Below are positions 44,250 through 54,395 of a stretch of DNA of 64,000 nucleotides, piece by piece (within the stretch, counting starts at the first letter, position 1; every line of letters starts with the position of its first letter). The position numbers and the translations under genes are program-made. Source of the stretch: Bog-159 sp963756605. GTDB taxonomy: Bacteria > Acidobacteriota > Terriglobia > Bryobacterales > Bryobacteraceae. Under the pieces are notes generated by a model, which saw nothing but the letters and a program-made list of their open reading frames with translations, had not been told where the DNA came from and did no database searches. The stretch covers positions 11,489 to 75,488 of the forward strand of contig CAVWOT010000023.1 of assembly GCA_963756605.1 (NCBI GenBank). The letters run 5' to 3'.

Positions 44250-45380
44250 ATGTTTATGAATTGCTGGAACAGAATCCCGGTTCTCCCGGTCGCCTTGGCG
44301 GCTTTTTGGGCGCTGGGGGGTGCGGTATTGGCCCAGGACCAACAGGGGCCGGACAAGGACCAGGATCAGACTGTGGCCAAGCCCCGCAAGGCCACGGACG
44401 ATACGGAGACGGCACCGATCCCGTCGAAGCTGAGTAAGAAGGCTCAGCCGGATGTGGAAAACACGAACCTGCCGAGCTTCCAGAGCGGTGTGAACCTGGT
44501 GAGCGTGGACGTGGCGGTGCTCGATAACAAGGGCCATTTCATTCCGAACATTCCGCGCGGCAGTTTCCGCGTTCTGGAAGACAACGTGCCGCAGCAGATC
44601 AAGTCGTTCGGGAAGAGCACGGCTCCCATGACGGTGTGTCTGCTGATCGAGTTCAGCGCGAAGTTCCAATGGTACGGGTCTTCGACCTGGTACCAGACGC
44701 TGGCGGCGTCGTATGGTTTCGTGCAAACGCTGAAGGCGGACGACTATGCGGCGGTCATCGCGTACGACATGAAGGAGGAGATTCTGTCCGACTTCACGAC
44801 GGACAGGCGGCAGACGTATGAAGCCATGCAGCGCCTGCGCATCCCGGGATTTTCAGAAGCGAACCTGTTCGACGCGCTGGCGGATACGGAAGAACGCATG
44901 GCGAAGCTCGAGGGGCGCAAGGCCATCGTGCTGCTCTCTTCAGGCGTGGACACGTTCAGCAAGCTGACGTATGACAAAGCGCGGAAGATTATTCAGGACA
45001 GCGCCGTGCCGGTTTACGCCATCGGACTGATGCAGGCGCTGCGTATCATGAGCCCACGCGGCGACAACATCGGCTTTCTGCAGGCAGACAACCAGATGAC
45101 GACGTTCGCGCGCGAGACGGGCGGCCAAGTGTTTTTCCCGCGGTTCTATGGCGAGTTTCCATCGATCTTCGGCTCGATTTCCGATTCGCTGCGCAATGAG
45201 TACTCGATCGGCTATGAGCCTTCTAACAAGGTGAGGGACGGCAAGTTCCGCAAGATCAAAGTAGAGCTGGTGAACCCGGCCACCAACGAGCCGCTGCGGG
45301 TGGTGGACGAGAAGGGCAAGCCCATCAAATACCAGATCATCGCGAAGAATGGCTACACTGCGCCGCGCGAAGTGGAATAG
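44250..45380 (+). CDS. VWFA-related acidobacterial domain protein, secreted
   Basis: 376 residues with signal peptide (LPVALAAFWALGGAVLAQ). After a polar linker comes the VWFA-related domain typical of Acidobacteria: GVNLVSVDVAVLDNKGHFIP, GSFRVLEDNVPQQIKSFG, then an integrin-type fold with VCLLIEFSAKF where the MIDAS DxSxS is only partly kept, DYAAVIAYDM, and AIVLLSSGVDTFSKLTYDKA. The C-terminal part (LRNEYSIGYEPSN, KFRKIKVEL) is standard for the family. Function unknown; probably extracytoplasmic protein interactions. Confidence 0.88.
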   Translation: MFMNCWNRIPVLPVALAAFWALGGAVLAQDQQGPDKDQDQTVAKPRKATDDTETAPIPSKLSKKAQPDVENTNLPSFQSGVNLVSVDVAVLDNKGHFIPNIPRGSFRVLEDNVPQQIKSFGKSTAPMTVCLLIEFSAKFQWYGSSTWYQTLAASYGFVQTLKADDYAAVIAYDMKEEILSDFTTDRRQTYEAMQRLRIPGFSEANLFDALADTEERMAKLEGRKAIVLLSSGVDTFSKLTYDKARKIIQDSAVPVYAIGLMQALRIMSPRGDNIGFLQADNQMTTFARETGGQVFFPRFYGEFPSIFGSISDSLRNEYSIGYEPSNKVRDGKFRKIKVELVNPATNEPLRVVDEKGKPIKYQIIAKNGYTAPREVE

Positions 45381-45435
45381 CCGCGCATTTTGTCAAGCAC
45401 TGCATCTCGCATCTTTACAGACTGATGCAAAAGTG

Positions 45436-45463
45436 TTGACACTTGCGTGACTGGTCTGATAAT
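45436..45463 (+). promoter_or_regulatory. sigma-70 promoter of the response regulator
   Basis: TTGACA (45436-45441), a 16-base spacer and GATAAT (45458-45463). Transcription would begin near 45470, ten bases before ATG 45480; an upstream in-frame GTG at 45447 lies inside the promoter and is therefore not the start. Confidence 0.6.
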
Positions 45464-45479
45464 CTCGCGAGCGTCAGGC

Positions 45480-45941
45480 ATGAGACACGTTCCCGCCCCA
45501 CCCCCAGGGAAGATTCCCGAGATCCTGTTGGTCGACGATAACAAGCAGGGTTTGATTGCCCGCAGGTCGCTACTGCAGGAGCTTGGATATAACATTTCGA
45601 CAGCGACGAATGGAGACGAAGCGTTAGAACTTTTAGCGAAGCAGAACTTCGATGTGGTTGTAACGGATTTCAAGATGCCGCGCATGGACGGCATCGAGCT
45701 GATCAAGCGCATCCGGAGCGCGCATGCCGGAGCGCGCATTATTTTGCTTTCGGGATTTGTGGAGCCGCTGGGTTTGACTGAGGAGTCGACCGGCGCTGAC
45801 GTGGTGATCATCAAGAGCGCCGGGGAAGTCGGGCAGTTAACGCGATCGGTGAAGCGGCTGCTGAGCCAGGCGCCGGTACGGAAGCCGGCGGCATCGGCAG
45901 AAGCGGTGGCGCGGACTGCCGCGCGGGCTAAGCGCGTGTAG
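45480..45941 (+). CDS. single-domain response regulator (CheY-like)
   Basis: 153 residues. Receiver domain: acidic pair in ILLVDDNKQGL, phospho-acceptor Asp in DVVVTDFKMPRMDGIEL, Ser/Thr position in IILLSGFVEP, and the conserved Lys in VVIIKSAGEV. A ~30-residue Ala/Arg-rich tail follows without an output domain. No histidine kinase is adjacent, so it is an orphan; its output is probably by protein contact. The leader is short because of the promoter at 45436. Confidence 0.88.
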   Translation: MRHVPAPPPGKIPEILLVDDNKQGLIARRSLLQELGYNISTATNGDEALELLAKQNFDVVVTDFKMPRMDGIELIKRIRSAHAGARIILLSGFVEPLGLTEESTGADVVIIKSAGEVGQLTRSVKRLLSQAPVRKPAASAEAVARTAARAKRV

Positions 45942-45945
45942 GGGG

Positions 45946-46075
45946 GCTCGCTTCGCTCGCCGTGGGTGGTGGCTGGTGGCTGGTGGGTGGTGGCTTTGAG
46001 GCTCGCTTCGCTCGCCGTGGGTGGTGGCTGGTGGCTGGTGGGTGGTGGTTTTGAGGCTCGCTTCGCTTGCCGCGG
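45946..46075. repeat. 55-bp tandem repeat (2.4 copies)
   Basis: Units starting at 45946, 46001 and 46056 have an exact 55-base period. Each begins GCTCGCTTCGCTCGCCG and continues with TGGTGGCTGGTGG arrays; copies differ by only a few bases. It fills the gap between the response regulator and aspS (convergent). The same unit, inverted, codes the TopIII-RecQ linker at 20360-20434. Confidence 0.9.
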
Positions 46076-46082
46076 CAGACCT

Positions 46083-47852
<1,770 letters not shown>

Positions 47853-47961
47853 ATAAGGTTGGCTGCGCCAGCGATGTCAGCGCCAATCCGGTGGGATGAC
47901 AATCATACTAACATGCGGCGACCGCGCCGGCCTCACGACTCCCGCGGATTGTCGCTAGTAT

Positions 47962-49461
47962 GTGAGTTGTCCGGTTCAATTCACACGTGAGTTGTCCGCT
48001 TGGCGCGGCGGTGAGGGATGCTGGGTGGTGGATGAAACCTGGCAGTGCTCGGCCGCCGAGATGGAGCGGATGATGAAAGTTCAAGACGTGCTGTTGAAGG
48101 CGATGGCGAAGAAGATCACCTGGTGGGCAGCCGCCGAGATTATCGGCGTAAGCGACCGGACGATGCGGAGGTGGCGGGAGCGACTAGAGACGGACGGGTA
48201 TGCCGGACTGGCGGATCGACGCAAGGGGAAAGCTAGCGCGCAGCGCATCCCGTTGGCGACGGTAGAAGAGGTGCTGGCGCTGTATAAGAAGACGTATTAC
48301 GACCTGAACATCCGGCACTTCCATGAAAAACTGCGGGATGAGCACGCCATCAAGTTGAGCTACACATGGGTACAGAAAGCCCTGCAGGGAGCCGGGCTGG
48401 TGGCCCAGCGTCACAAGCGGGGAGCGCACCGACGGAGACGGCCACGCCGGCCGTTGTCTGGGATGCTGCTGCACATCGATGGCAGCAAACATCGCTGGCT
48501 GAACGACGATCGCTGGCACGACCTGATCGTGATCCTGGACGACGCCACCACGGAGATCTACTATGCGCAATTGGTGGAGGAAGAATCGACCCGGACGGTG
48601 ATGGCGGGGCTGCGCGAGGTGATCGAAACCCAGGGTCTATTTGCGCTTTGTATAGCGACCGAGGCAGTCATTTTTTCGTGACGGTGAAGGCCGGGGAGAA
48701 GGTGGATAAGCAGCGCCTGACGCAGGTGGGGCGGGCGATGAAAGAACTGGGGGTGCACATGATTGCGGCGTATTCCCCGCAGGCGCGGGGGCGGTCGGAG
48801 CGGAGTTTCGGGACTTGGCAGGGGCGCTTGCCGCAGGAACTCCGGCTGGCTGGAATCACCACCGTGGAGGGCGCCAATGCTTTTCTGCGGGATCAGTACA
48901 TCGCGAAATTCAACGACAAATTTAGGGTGCCGGCGGCGGAGAAGGGCCCGGCGTTTCGGCGGACGGCGCGGGCCGACCGCAACTGGATTTTCAGCGTACA
49001 GACCGAGCGCGTAGTGCAGAAGGACAATACGGTGGCCATGCGGGATCGGATGTGGCAGATCGACAAGACGCGATTCCGCAACACGTTGGCGGGCAGTACG
49101 GTAACCATCCATGAACATCTGGACGAAACCGTCTCCATCCGCTACGGCCCTCACGTGGTGGGGCGCTATAGTGGCACGGGGGAGAAACTGACTGACGCCA
49201 AACCTAAAGAGCGCCGTGGAAAAGGCGGGAGCATGGAAGCCGGGGAAAACCAAAAGCAGGTTTCCCCCCGCTCCCACACTCCCTTGGAAATCTCGCCCAA
49301 ACCGCGAGATTCCCACTTTCCCACCGCGCCGACGACGGCTTCTGTTTTCTCCAAGAGGAAAGCAAAAGCCAAACCCAAAACCAAGGCAGCGGCCTGAAGG
49401 CCGTATCGCTTTGTTTCACAAAGCGGACAGATCACTTAATAATAAAACGGGACAACTTGAC
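47962..49461 (+). mobile_element. ISNCY (IS1202-like) insertion sequence
   Basis: About 1.5 kb. Left end GTGAGTTGTCCGGTT at 47962 and right end (minus strand) GTCAAGTTGTCCCGTT at 49461 form imperfect terminal inverted repeats; a subterminal TGTCCGCTT motif recurs on both sides (~47993 and ~49423). It contains one transposase gene disrupted by a single frameshift. No target duplication could be defined. Confidence 0.65.
48061..49397 (+). pseudogene. ISNCY-family transposase, frameshifted
   Basis: The frame from ATG 48061 contains a helix-turn-helix (KKITWWAAAEIIGVSDRTMR, then RWRERLETDGYAGLADRRKG) and the first half of an rve-type DDE domain (LLHIDGSKHRWL, IVILDDATTEIYYAQLVEEE). Near 48642 the reading moves by -1 and continues as CALYSDRGSHFFVTVKAGEK, AYSPQARGRSERSFGTWQGR and NRNTLAGS-type C terminus to 49397. 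One missing T in a short T run explains the shift. Otherwise the protein is complete, so the lesion is either recent or a base-calling error. Confidence 0.8.
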
Positions 49462-49505
49462 TTGTTACCGACACCGACGCTTTCCACATTCCAGGACGCA
49501 ACCGT

Positions 49506-49945
49506 TCAGACTTCAGGCAGAGCGTCCAGCACGAGCACTGAAATTCCAGAGAGGCGCCCGAGCGCTGAGTCGTTGGTCAAGAAGTGGGAGGCCCCAGTGC
49601 GAACGGCCGTCGCAACTTGAATCGCATCGGGTGTGCGCAAGTCCTGGATCGCGCGAAGCTGCGCCGCTTCCTCGGCGACGCGCTGGTCTAACGGAACCAC
49701 CTGCAACACCGAAGTAGAATCTCGCGATACGCCCGTGCCAGATCGTCGTGGCCGGTCCGCAGAGGCTGGACCAGCACTTCGATGAGCGTGATTGGCGAGG
49801 TAACCAAGCGGATATGCCCCGACTCGGCTGCAGCAAAGAATGGCTTGAGCTTCGCGATACGTGCAGGGTCCTGCTCAATAAAGTAGATCAGCGGCGCGGT
49901 GTCCAGGGCGACCGTCTTGCCTCGCAACCCATCTACCCATCCCAC
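49506..49945 (-). pseudogene. PIN-domain toxin (VapC-like), frameshifted
   Basis: GTG 49945 overlaps the antitoxin stop. The chain starts GLRGKTVALDTAPLIYFIEQ, where D is the first PIN acidic residue, followed by LVTSPITLIEVLVQPL with the second acidic residue. At ~49706 a 1-base shift is needed to reach VLQVVPLDQRVAEEAAQLRA and TPDAIQVATAVRTGASHFLTND with the remaining acidic residues. Together this is a full VapC ribonuclease fold, but the frame is broken, so the toxin is probably inactive. Confidence 0.75.
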
Positions 49946-50151
49946 GAGGAGCGTTCCTGGCGTAGATACTCCGCTACGTCCACACCCTGCCACACCTCAC
50001 GCCCCAGACCTTCGAGCTCCATTAAGCTGCGCGGCTGGGGGGCCAATTCGGCGCTCAAGCTCGCGGCGAGCTCCGATACCAGCCGCAGCTGCTCCGTGGG
50101 GGTGAGAGCCTCTACGGATCTCTTCGCCTGTTCGTATAAATCACCGGTCAC
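49933..50151 (-). CDS. VapB-like antitoxin
   Basis: 72 residues from GTG 50151 (an upstream in-frame ATG is possible). EQAKRSVEALTPTEQLRLVS is followed by MELEGLGREVWQGVDVAEYL and RQERSSWDG, the C-terminal signature of a common VapB-type family (LxGLGKEIWxGIDxxxYxxxERxSW) whose genes always precede a PIN toxin. The 3' end overlaps the toxin start by 13 bases, typical of coupled TA pairs. Confidence 0.75.
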   Translation of the reverse strand: MTGDLYEQAKRSVEALTPTEQLRLVSELAASLSAELAPQPRSLMELEGLGREVWQGVDVAEYLRQERSSWDG

Positions 50152-50224
50152 GCCGCGTGCTCCTGTCGCTCCAACATACCGCATCCAAGGCTGCGCTATT
50201 AAGTCCCGGTGTACCCGGCGCTGG

Positions 50225-50422
50225 TCAGAAAGGGTGCAACAGTAGGTGATCCAAGAGTTCCGATACCTTCGCGCCCGCTTCGCCGGAATCCAAAATTGTC
50301 CATAGCGCCCGGTAATTCGGATTGCGAGGCGTTCCGATCCAAACGTCGCCAGAATCGCTAGAAACGCCGTACGCTCGGACGCACCACGAGTCGTCCAAAA
50401 GACCATGGGTCGCGCGAAACAT
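50225..50422 (-). CDS. hypothetical protein fragment (65 aa)
   Basis: From ATG 50422: MFRATHGLLDDSWCVRAYGV, VWIGTPRNPNYRALWTILDS, ELLDHLLLHPF. The frame extends ~20 sense-looking codons further 5' (EDVSKDAGESIRTAFG) without a good start codon. The residues look protein-like, but I recognise no family. The stretch 50152-50588 otherwise contains nothing I can name. Confidence 0.35.
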   Translation of the reverse strand: MFRATHGLLDDSWCVRAYGVSSDSGDVWIGTPRNPNYRALWTILDSGEAGAKVSELLDHLLLHPF

Positions 50423-50588
50423 GCCGAAAGCAGTTCTGATTGATTCCCCTGCATCTTTGGAGACGTCCTCGATTCACAGGTGAGGATGTTCAGTAAAGGA
50501 AAAGGACCGCAGCACTCTGATGGAGACACCCTATCACGTGGGACCCGCCGGCGGCCATCGGAGTCTGAAAAACGCACGCCGGCCGCAG

Positions 50589-51026
50589 CTAAATGTGATT
50601 CGCTGTTGGCGTCCTGACTCTTCGAGGGGGTTGACCTTCGATCTGTAGTGAACGTCTCACGTGCGCCGGCTGCTTATGCATGCGCGCGCCTTGCGCCTGT
50701 TTTTCTACCTTTTTCTTGATTTCGTGACAAGTCGCGCAGAGCAGTTGAAAACGAGAAGAACCCCGCAGAATCTCATAGCAGATCTGCAACTGTGAGTCGG
50801 TGCCTTTGCTGCGTGCTTCGCAGCCGCCTCCCGCGATGTGATCGAACTGCAAGGCCCTCTCGTCATTGCACCCGATTGTACCGTCCTCATTGTGCCAACG
50901 ACACGGTAAGAAATCGGTGGTCCCATCTTCGGAACGGCAAGTAGTCCCGGTACAGCGCCCGCCAAGTGTGCGTATGGCATCTAGGCGGACGCGTCGTCTT
51001 CGCACCGTGTTCTTATTCTCAGGCAT
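50589..51026 (-). CDS. HNH endonuclease-like protein
   Basis: 145 residues. Cysteine pairs CTGTTC and LPCRWHNEDG lie before LQFDHIAGGG, the DH of an HNH beta-beta-alpha-metal fold; the matching histidine/cysteine end is FQLLCATCHEIKKK. The basic tail (HKQPAHVRRSLQIEGQPPRR) fits nucleic-acid binding. Possibly a solitary homing-type or restriction-type nuclease; no partner methylase is nearby. Composition is lower in GC than the surrounding chromosome. Confidence 0.65.
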   Translation of the reverse strand: MPENKNTVRRRRVRLDAIRTLGGRCTGTTCRSEDGTTDFLPCRWHNEDGTIGCNDERALQFDHIAGGGCEARSKGTDSQLQICYEILRGSSRFQLLCATCHEIKKKVEKQAQGARMHKQPAHVRRSLQIEGQPPRRVRTPTANHI

Positions 51027-51144
51027 GTGTCACGGTGGGTTGGACGAAACATCCTCGCTTGGTTTGGACGGCGTTTGCATCATTCCTGTTCCGCTTGTCA
51101 CCAGCCGCGCAGTTGAATGACGCGGCTGCTGGTAGGCTGCTCGT

Positions 51145-52410
51145 TTAAAATTCGATTTCGAGCCGCTTGGCTACGCGGTCTAGGGTATCCACCAGACGCT
51201 CCACATGGCGTTCGGTATGCGCGGCGGTGCAGGAGATGCGCAGCAGGTTTTGCGCGGCCGCCGGGCGCAGTACCGGATTGATGTAGATGCCCTCCTCCAG
51301 CAGCGCTTTGCACAGGCGGCAGAGATCGATTTCGTTCTCCACGACCACGGGCACAATGGCGGTCTCGCCGTCCAGCACCGGAAAACCGCACAGGCGCAGT
51401 TCGTGACGGAGCCGCGCGGCAATGTGCAGCAGGCGCTGTTGGCGCTCGGGCTCTTTACGCATTACGTCCAGCGCCGCGGCCACCGCGGCCACCGATGCCG
51501 GCGGCAGACTGGCGGAAAATACAAATGGCCGCGCGGTGTGCTTCAGGTAATCGATTACTTCCTTGTTGGACGCCACAAAGCCACCGACCGAGGCCAGCGA
51601 TTTGCTGAACGTGCCCATCACAATGTCGATATCGTCCAGCACACCCAAATGCTCGGCCGCACCCGCGCCGGTGGGGCCCAACACGCCGAGTCCGTGCGCT
51701 TCATCCACGTAAATTCTGGCGCCGTATGGTTTCGCCAGATTCACAATACCGCGCAGGTCGGCGATATCGCCTTCCATGCTGAACACGCCTTCGGACACAA
51801 TCAGAATGCGCTCTTCTGGCGGGCAGTTTTCGAGACACCGTTCCAGGTGATCGAGATCGTTGTGGCGGAAACGCACGGTGCGGGCGGTGGAGCGCAGGGC
51901 GCCCTCCACCAGGCTGGCGTGCAGATTGTGATCGCACAACAACGCATCGCCTTTCTCTGCCAGCGCCGCTAGCGAAGCATAATTGGCCTGGAAACCGGTG
52001 CCGAAAATGATGGCTGCTTCCTTATGCACGAAAGCCGCGAGTTCGGCTTCCAGCTTCACGTGTACGTCCAGTGTGCCGTTCAACAGGCGGGAACCGCTGC
52101 ATCCGCTGCCGTACTTCCGGACAGCCTGCACGGCGGCCTCTTTCACCTTGGGGTGCGTGATTAGATCCAGGTAATCGTTGGAGCCGAACATCAGCACTTT
52201 GCGGTTGCCCATGCGGACCTCACCGGGGCCGCAGCCTTCGCGCTCGCTGAAGACTTCGAAATACATGTACAGTCCGGCGGCCTGCAGATCGCCCGGACGG
52301 GTGAAATTCCGGCACTTGTCGAAGAGGTCGGTGGAACGGGTATGGCTCGTCGCCGCCTTTCGGCTCTGGGTGACGATAGTTGAAGAGCTGCGCATCGTTC
52401 TCAATTCCAT
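51145..52410 (-). CDS. alpha-oxoamine synthase, serine palmitoyltransferase-like
   Basis: 421 residues. PLP alpha-oxoamine synthase: MFGSNDYLDLITHPKVKEAA, KYGSGCSGSRLLNGTLDVHV, SEGVFSMEGDIADLRGIVNL, VDEAHGLGVLG, PLP lysine in GTFSKSLASVGGF, and FVFSASLPPASVAAVAAALD. The phrase LYMYFEVFSEREGCGPGEVR before the core and GSGCSGSRLLNGT are closer to bacterial serine palmitoyltransferases than to BioF or Kbl. It would condense serine with a long-chain acyl thioester to 3-ketosphinganine. It is the last gene of a coupled operon with GNAT-like, PAP2 and epimerase genes, which supports the lipid assignment; 8-amino-7-oxononanoate synthase remains an alternative. Confidence 0.85.
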   Translation of the reverse strand: MELRTMRSSSTIVTQSRKAATSHTRSTDLFDKCRNFTRPGDLQAAGLYMYFEVFSEREGCGPGEVRMGNRKVLMFGSNDYLDLITHPKVKEAAVQAVRKYGSGCSGSRLLNGTLDVHVKLEAELAAFVHKEAAIIFGTGFQANYASLAALAEKGDALLCDHNLHASLVEGALRSTARTVRFRHNDLDHLERCLENCPPEERILIVSEGVFSMEGDIADLRGIVNLAKPYGARIYVDEAHGLGVLGPTGAGAAEHLGVLDDIDIVMGTFSKSLASVGGFVASNKEVIDYLKHTARPFVFSASLPPASVAAVAAALDVMRKEPERQQRLLHIAARLRHELRLCGFPVLDGETAIVPVVVENEIDLCRLCKALLEEGIYINPVLRPAAAQNLLRISCTAAHTERHVERLVDTLDRVAKRLEIEF

Positions 52411-53516
52411 TCGTAGATTCGGTACGTTTTGTACTTCTTCGCGCCCATGGTCTTTAGAGACCGATTCATCAGAACATTATCTTCCAATATCCAGGACATT
52501 TCGCTGAGTCCATAGCCCAGCCGCCGCGCGTTCCGGATCAGTTCGGCGTAAAAACCGGCGGCGACTCCCATAGTCCGGTACTCCTCCACGACGCCCAGCG
52601 CCAGGACCCGCAATTCTTTGATCAATCGTTGATGATACAGGATTTTGAAGAGCCCTAGGGGGAACAATTTGCCGCCGGCGTGTTTTAACGCCAGATTGAT
52701 ATTGGGTAACGCCAGGGCAAAACCGACGGCGCGCCCCTGTACCTCGCCCACCAAAACGAAATCGGGTTTCAGGATCTGCTTCATCTCGGCGGCTTCGTGC
52801 AGAAACTCTTCGCGCGTCATGGGCACAAAGCCCCAGTTACGCGCCCAGGTATCGTTATAGAGTTTCCAGATCATCTGCACTTCGTCATCGAACCGCTGCA
52901 TGTTGATGGTGCGGATGGTTACGCCCTGGTTACCGGCCGCCAACCGCGCCACGCGTTCCACTTTCTTGCCGTTCACTTCGGTGGGCGTGGACCAATAGGC
53001 CAGCAGGTCTTTGGCTTTGCGCAGTCCCACGGCTTCCAGCATGCGCGGGTAGCTGGGCGAATTGTAAGGCATCATCACGTTGGGGCTGGAATCGAAGCCG
53101 TCCACCAGCATGCCGCACTCGTAATTGGTCGACGGATTCACGGGGCCGCGGATCACTTTGGCGCCGCGCTCCCGCAGCCACTGGCGCGCCGCTTCCATCA
53201 CCGCGCGGGCCACCTCCACGTCGTCCGTCGATTCGAAAAAACCGAAGAAGCCGGCTTCTTCTTTGTGATACTCATTATGATTCCGGTCCACGATGGCGGC
53301 CACGCGGCCACATACCTGCCCATCGCGGCGGGCAAGAAAACATTGCATATCGGCATGCGCGTAGAACGGATGCTTCTGCGTATTCAGCAGTTCCTTTTGG
53401 GCCATACGTAACGGAGGCACCCAGTACGGGTGGTGACGGTACAGACGGTACGGGAGGTCCACAAACTGGCCCAACAATGATTTGTCCTGAACCGCGACGA
53501 TTTCTACGTCTCCCAA
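52401..53516 (-). CDS. GNAT-fold acyltransferase-like protein (~370 aa)
   Basis: 371 residues beginning with TTG 53516, which directly follows the PAP2 stop; no other start lies near the conserved N terminus (DLPYRLYRHHPYWVPPLRMA). This family has a divergent GNAT core: QCFLARRDGQVCGRVAAIVD, GPVNPSTNYECGMLVDGF, VLVGEVQGRAVGFALALPNI, and a C-terminal acetyl-CoA-type loop (LALGVVEEYRTMGVAAGFYA). Members are found beside serine palmitoyltransferase genes in several phyla, so it may N-acylate the sphingoid base (ceramide synthase role); this is inference. It overlaps the downstream gene by 10 bases. Confidence 0.7.
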   Translation of the reverse strand: MGDVEIVAVQDKSLLGQFVDLPYRLYRHHPYWVPPLRMAQKELLNTQKHPFYAHADMQCFLARRDGQVCGRVAAIVDRNHNEYHKEEAGFFGFFESTDDVEVARAVMEAARQWLRERGAKVIRGPVNPSTNYECGMLVDGFDSSPNVMMPYNSPSYPRMLEAVGLRKAKDLLAYWSTPTEVNGKKVERVARLAAGNQGVTIRTINMQRFDDEVQMIWKLYNDTWARNWGFVPMTREEFLHEAAEMKQILKPDFVLVGEVQGRAVGFALALPNINLALKHAGGKLFPLGLFKILYHQRLIKELRVLALGVVEEYRTMGVAAGFYAELIRNARRLGYGLSEMSWILEDNVLMNRSLKTMGAKKYKTYRIYEWN

Positions 53517-54395
53517 CTATGCGGCCCCTTTTCCTAAGATTCTGTAAAGTGGCGGTGCGGTCAGCACCAGAAGACCGGCCACGGCGGCACCGGCCAGCAG
53601 GTCGATGGTGTAATGGTATCGAAGATAAACTGTAGCAGAAATGATGGACACAGTATAGGCTAAATAGATCCAAAACAAGCGGTGAGAGATCAGCCGGCTG
53701 CCCCAGCAAGCCAGGATAGTGAGCTCAGTGTGGCCGCTGGGAAAGCAGTCCCAGGCCGCGGATTCCAGCCGGTCGAGCGTCAATTGAAGCACGCGTGTGA
53801 CCCACAGTCCCCGTAGGTTGATAGTTTGCAGGTTGCGCAGGAAGAAGCGCGGGCCGCGCGCGGGAACGATCACATAGCCCACGTATGACACTAGAAATCC
53901 CAGCGCGATGAGGAACGCGTAGAAGCGGAACTCGGCGTAGCGCGCGCGTCGCCAGAGTAGATAGGCGATGAATAGCACGGCGGGCACGAACAGCGTATAC
54001 ACGATCTGCAAATATTCGGTTAACACGGGCGTGGTGATACGTTCCAGCCAGACAGTTGGGTGGACTCCCCATATACGATAATCGAGGCGCGCCAGTTCGG
54101 CATCCGCATCCCAACCGCGCAGACGCGGCATGAGCACGGCCATTTCCCGATAGCACCAGGCGACATAGGGCAGCGGATACCAATGGTGAAAGATCCAACT
54201 GGCGCGCCCGGCGCTGCGGATCGCCCACACGGCCAATGCGATGGCGCCCAGGTGCCAGGCCAGTAGCCAGGCGGGGCTCGGCAGCCGGTTCCAGAACCAG
54301 ATGATGGCGGCGGTGGCCCCCGCATAATAGGGCAGCACGACCTTATCCACCGGCCAGAAACCGCGCGTGGCCGGCAGATTCAGAATGTCAGCCAA
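53517..54395 (-). CDS. PAP2-family membrane phosphatase / AUR1-like head-group transferase
   Basis: 292 residues from TTG 54395, overlapping the epimerase stop by 16 bases. Six or so membrane helices are visible (VLPYYAGATAAIIWFW, IVYTLFVPAVLFIAYLLW, FYAFLIALGFLVSYVGYVIV). PAP2 catalytic motifs are VPARGPRFFL, DCFPSGHTELTILACWG and YLRYHYTIDLLAGAA, supplying the two catalytic histidines and the aspartate. The overall type is PAP2_3, shared with yeast inositol-phosphorylceramide synthase AUR1. In this operon a role in ceramide head-group transfer or lipid dephosphorylation is plausible but unproven. Confidence 0.8.
   Translation of the reverse strand: MADILNLPATRGFWPVDKVVLPYYAGATAAIIWFWNRLPSPAWLLAWHLGAIALAVWAIRSAGRASWIFHHWYPLPYVAWCYREMAVLMPRLRGWDADAELARLDYRIWGVHPTVWLERITTPVLTEYLQIVYTLFVPAVLFIAYLLWRRARYAEFRFYAFLIALGFLVSYVGYVIVPARGPRFFLRNLQTINLRGLWVTRVLQLTLDRLESAAWDCFPSGHTELTILACWGSRLISHRLFWIYLAYTVSIISATVYLRYHYTIDLLAGAAVAGLLVLTAPPLYRILGKGAA

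Noticed and set aside
45946..46075. Possible CRISPR array
   Set aside because: The period is exact and the units are nearly identical throughout; there are no variable spacers and no cas genes.
48636..48645. Programmed -1 frameshift in the ISNCY transposase
   Set aside because: CTATTTGC lacks the X-XXY-YYZ slippery pattern and the family is normally a single frame.
51145..52410. Annotation as 8-amino-7-oxononanoate synthase (bioF) or 2-amino-3-ketobutyrate ligase (kbl)
   Set aside because: Neither biotin nor threonine-degradation genes are adjacent; the N-terminal phrase and operon partners fit serine palmitoyltransferase better. Not fully excluded.
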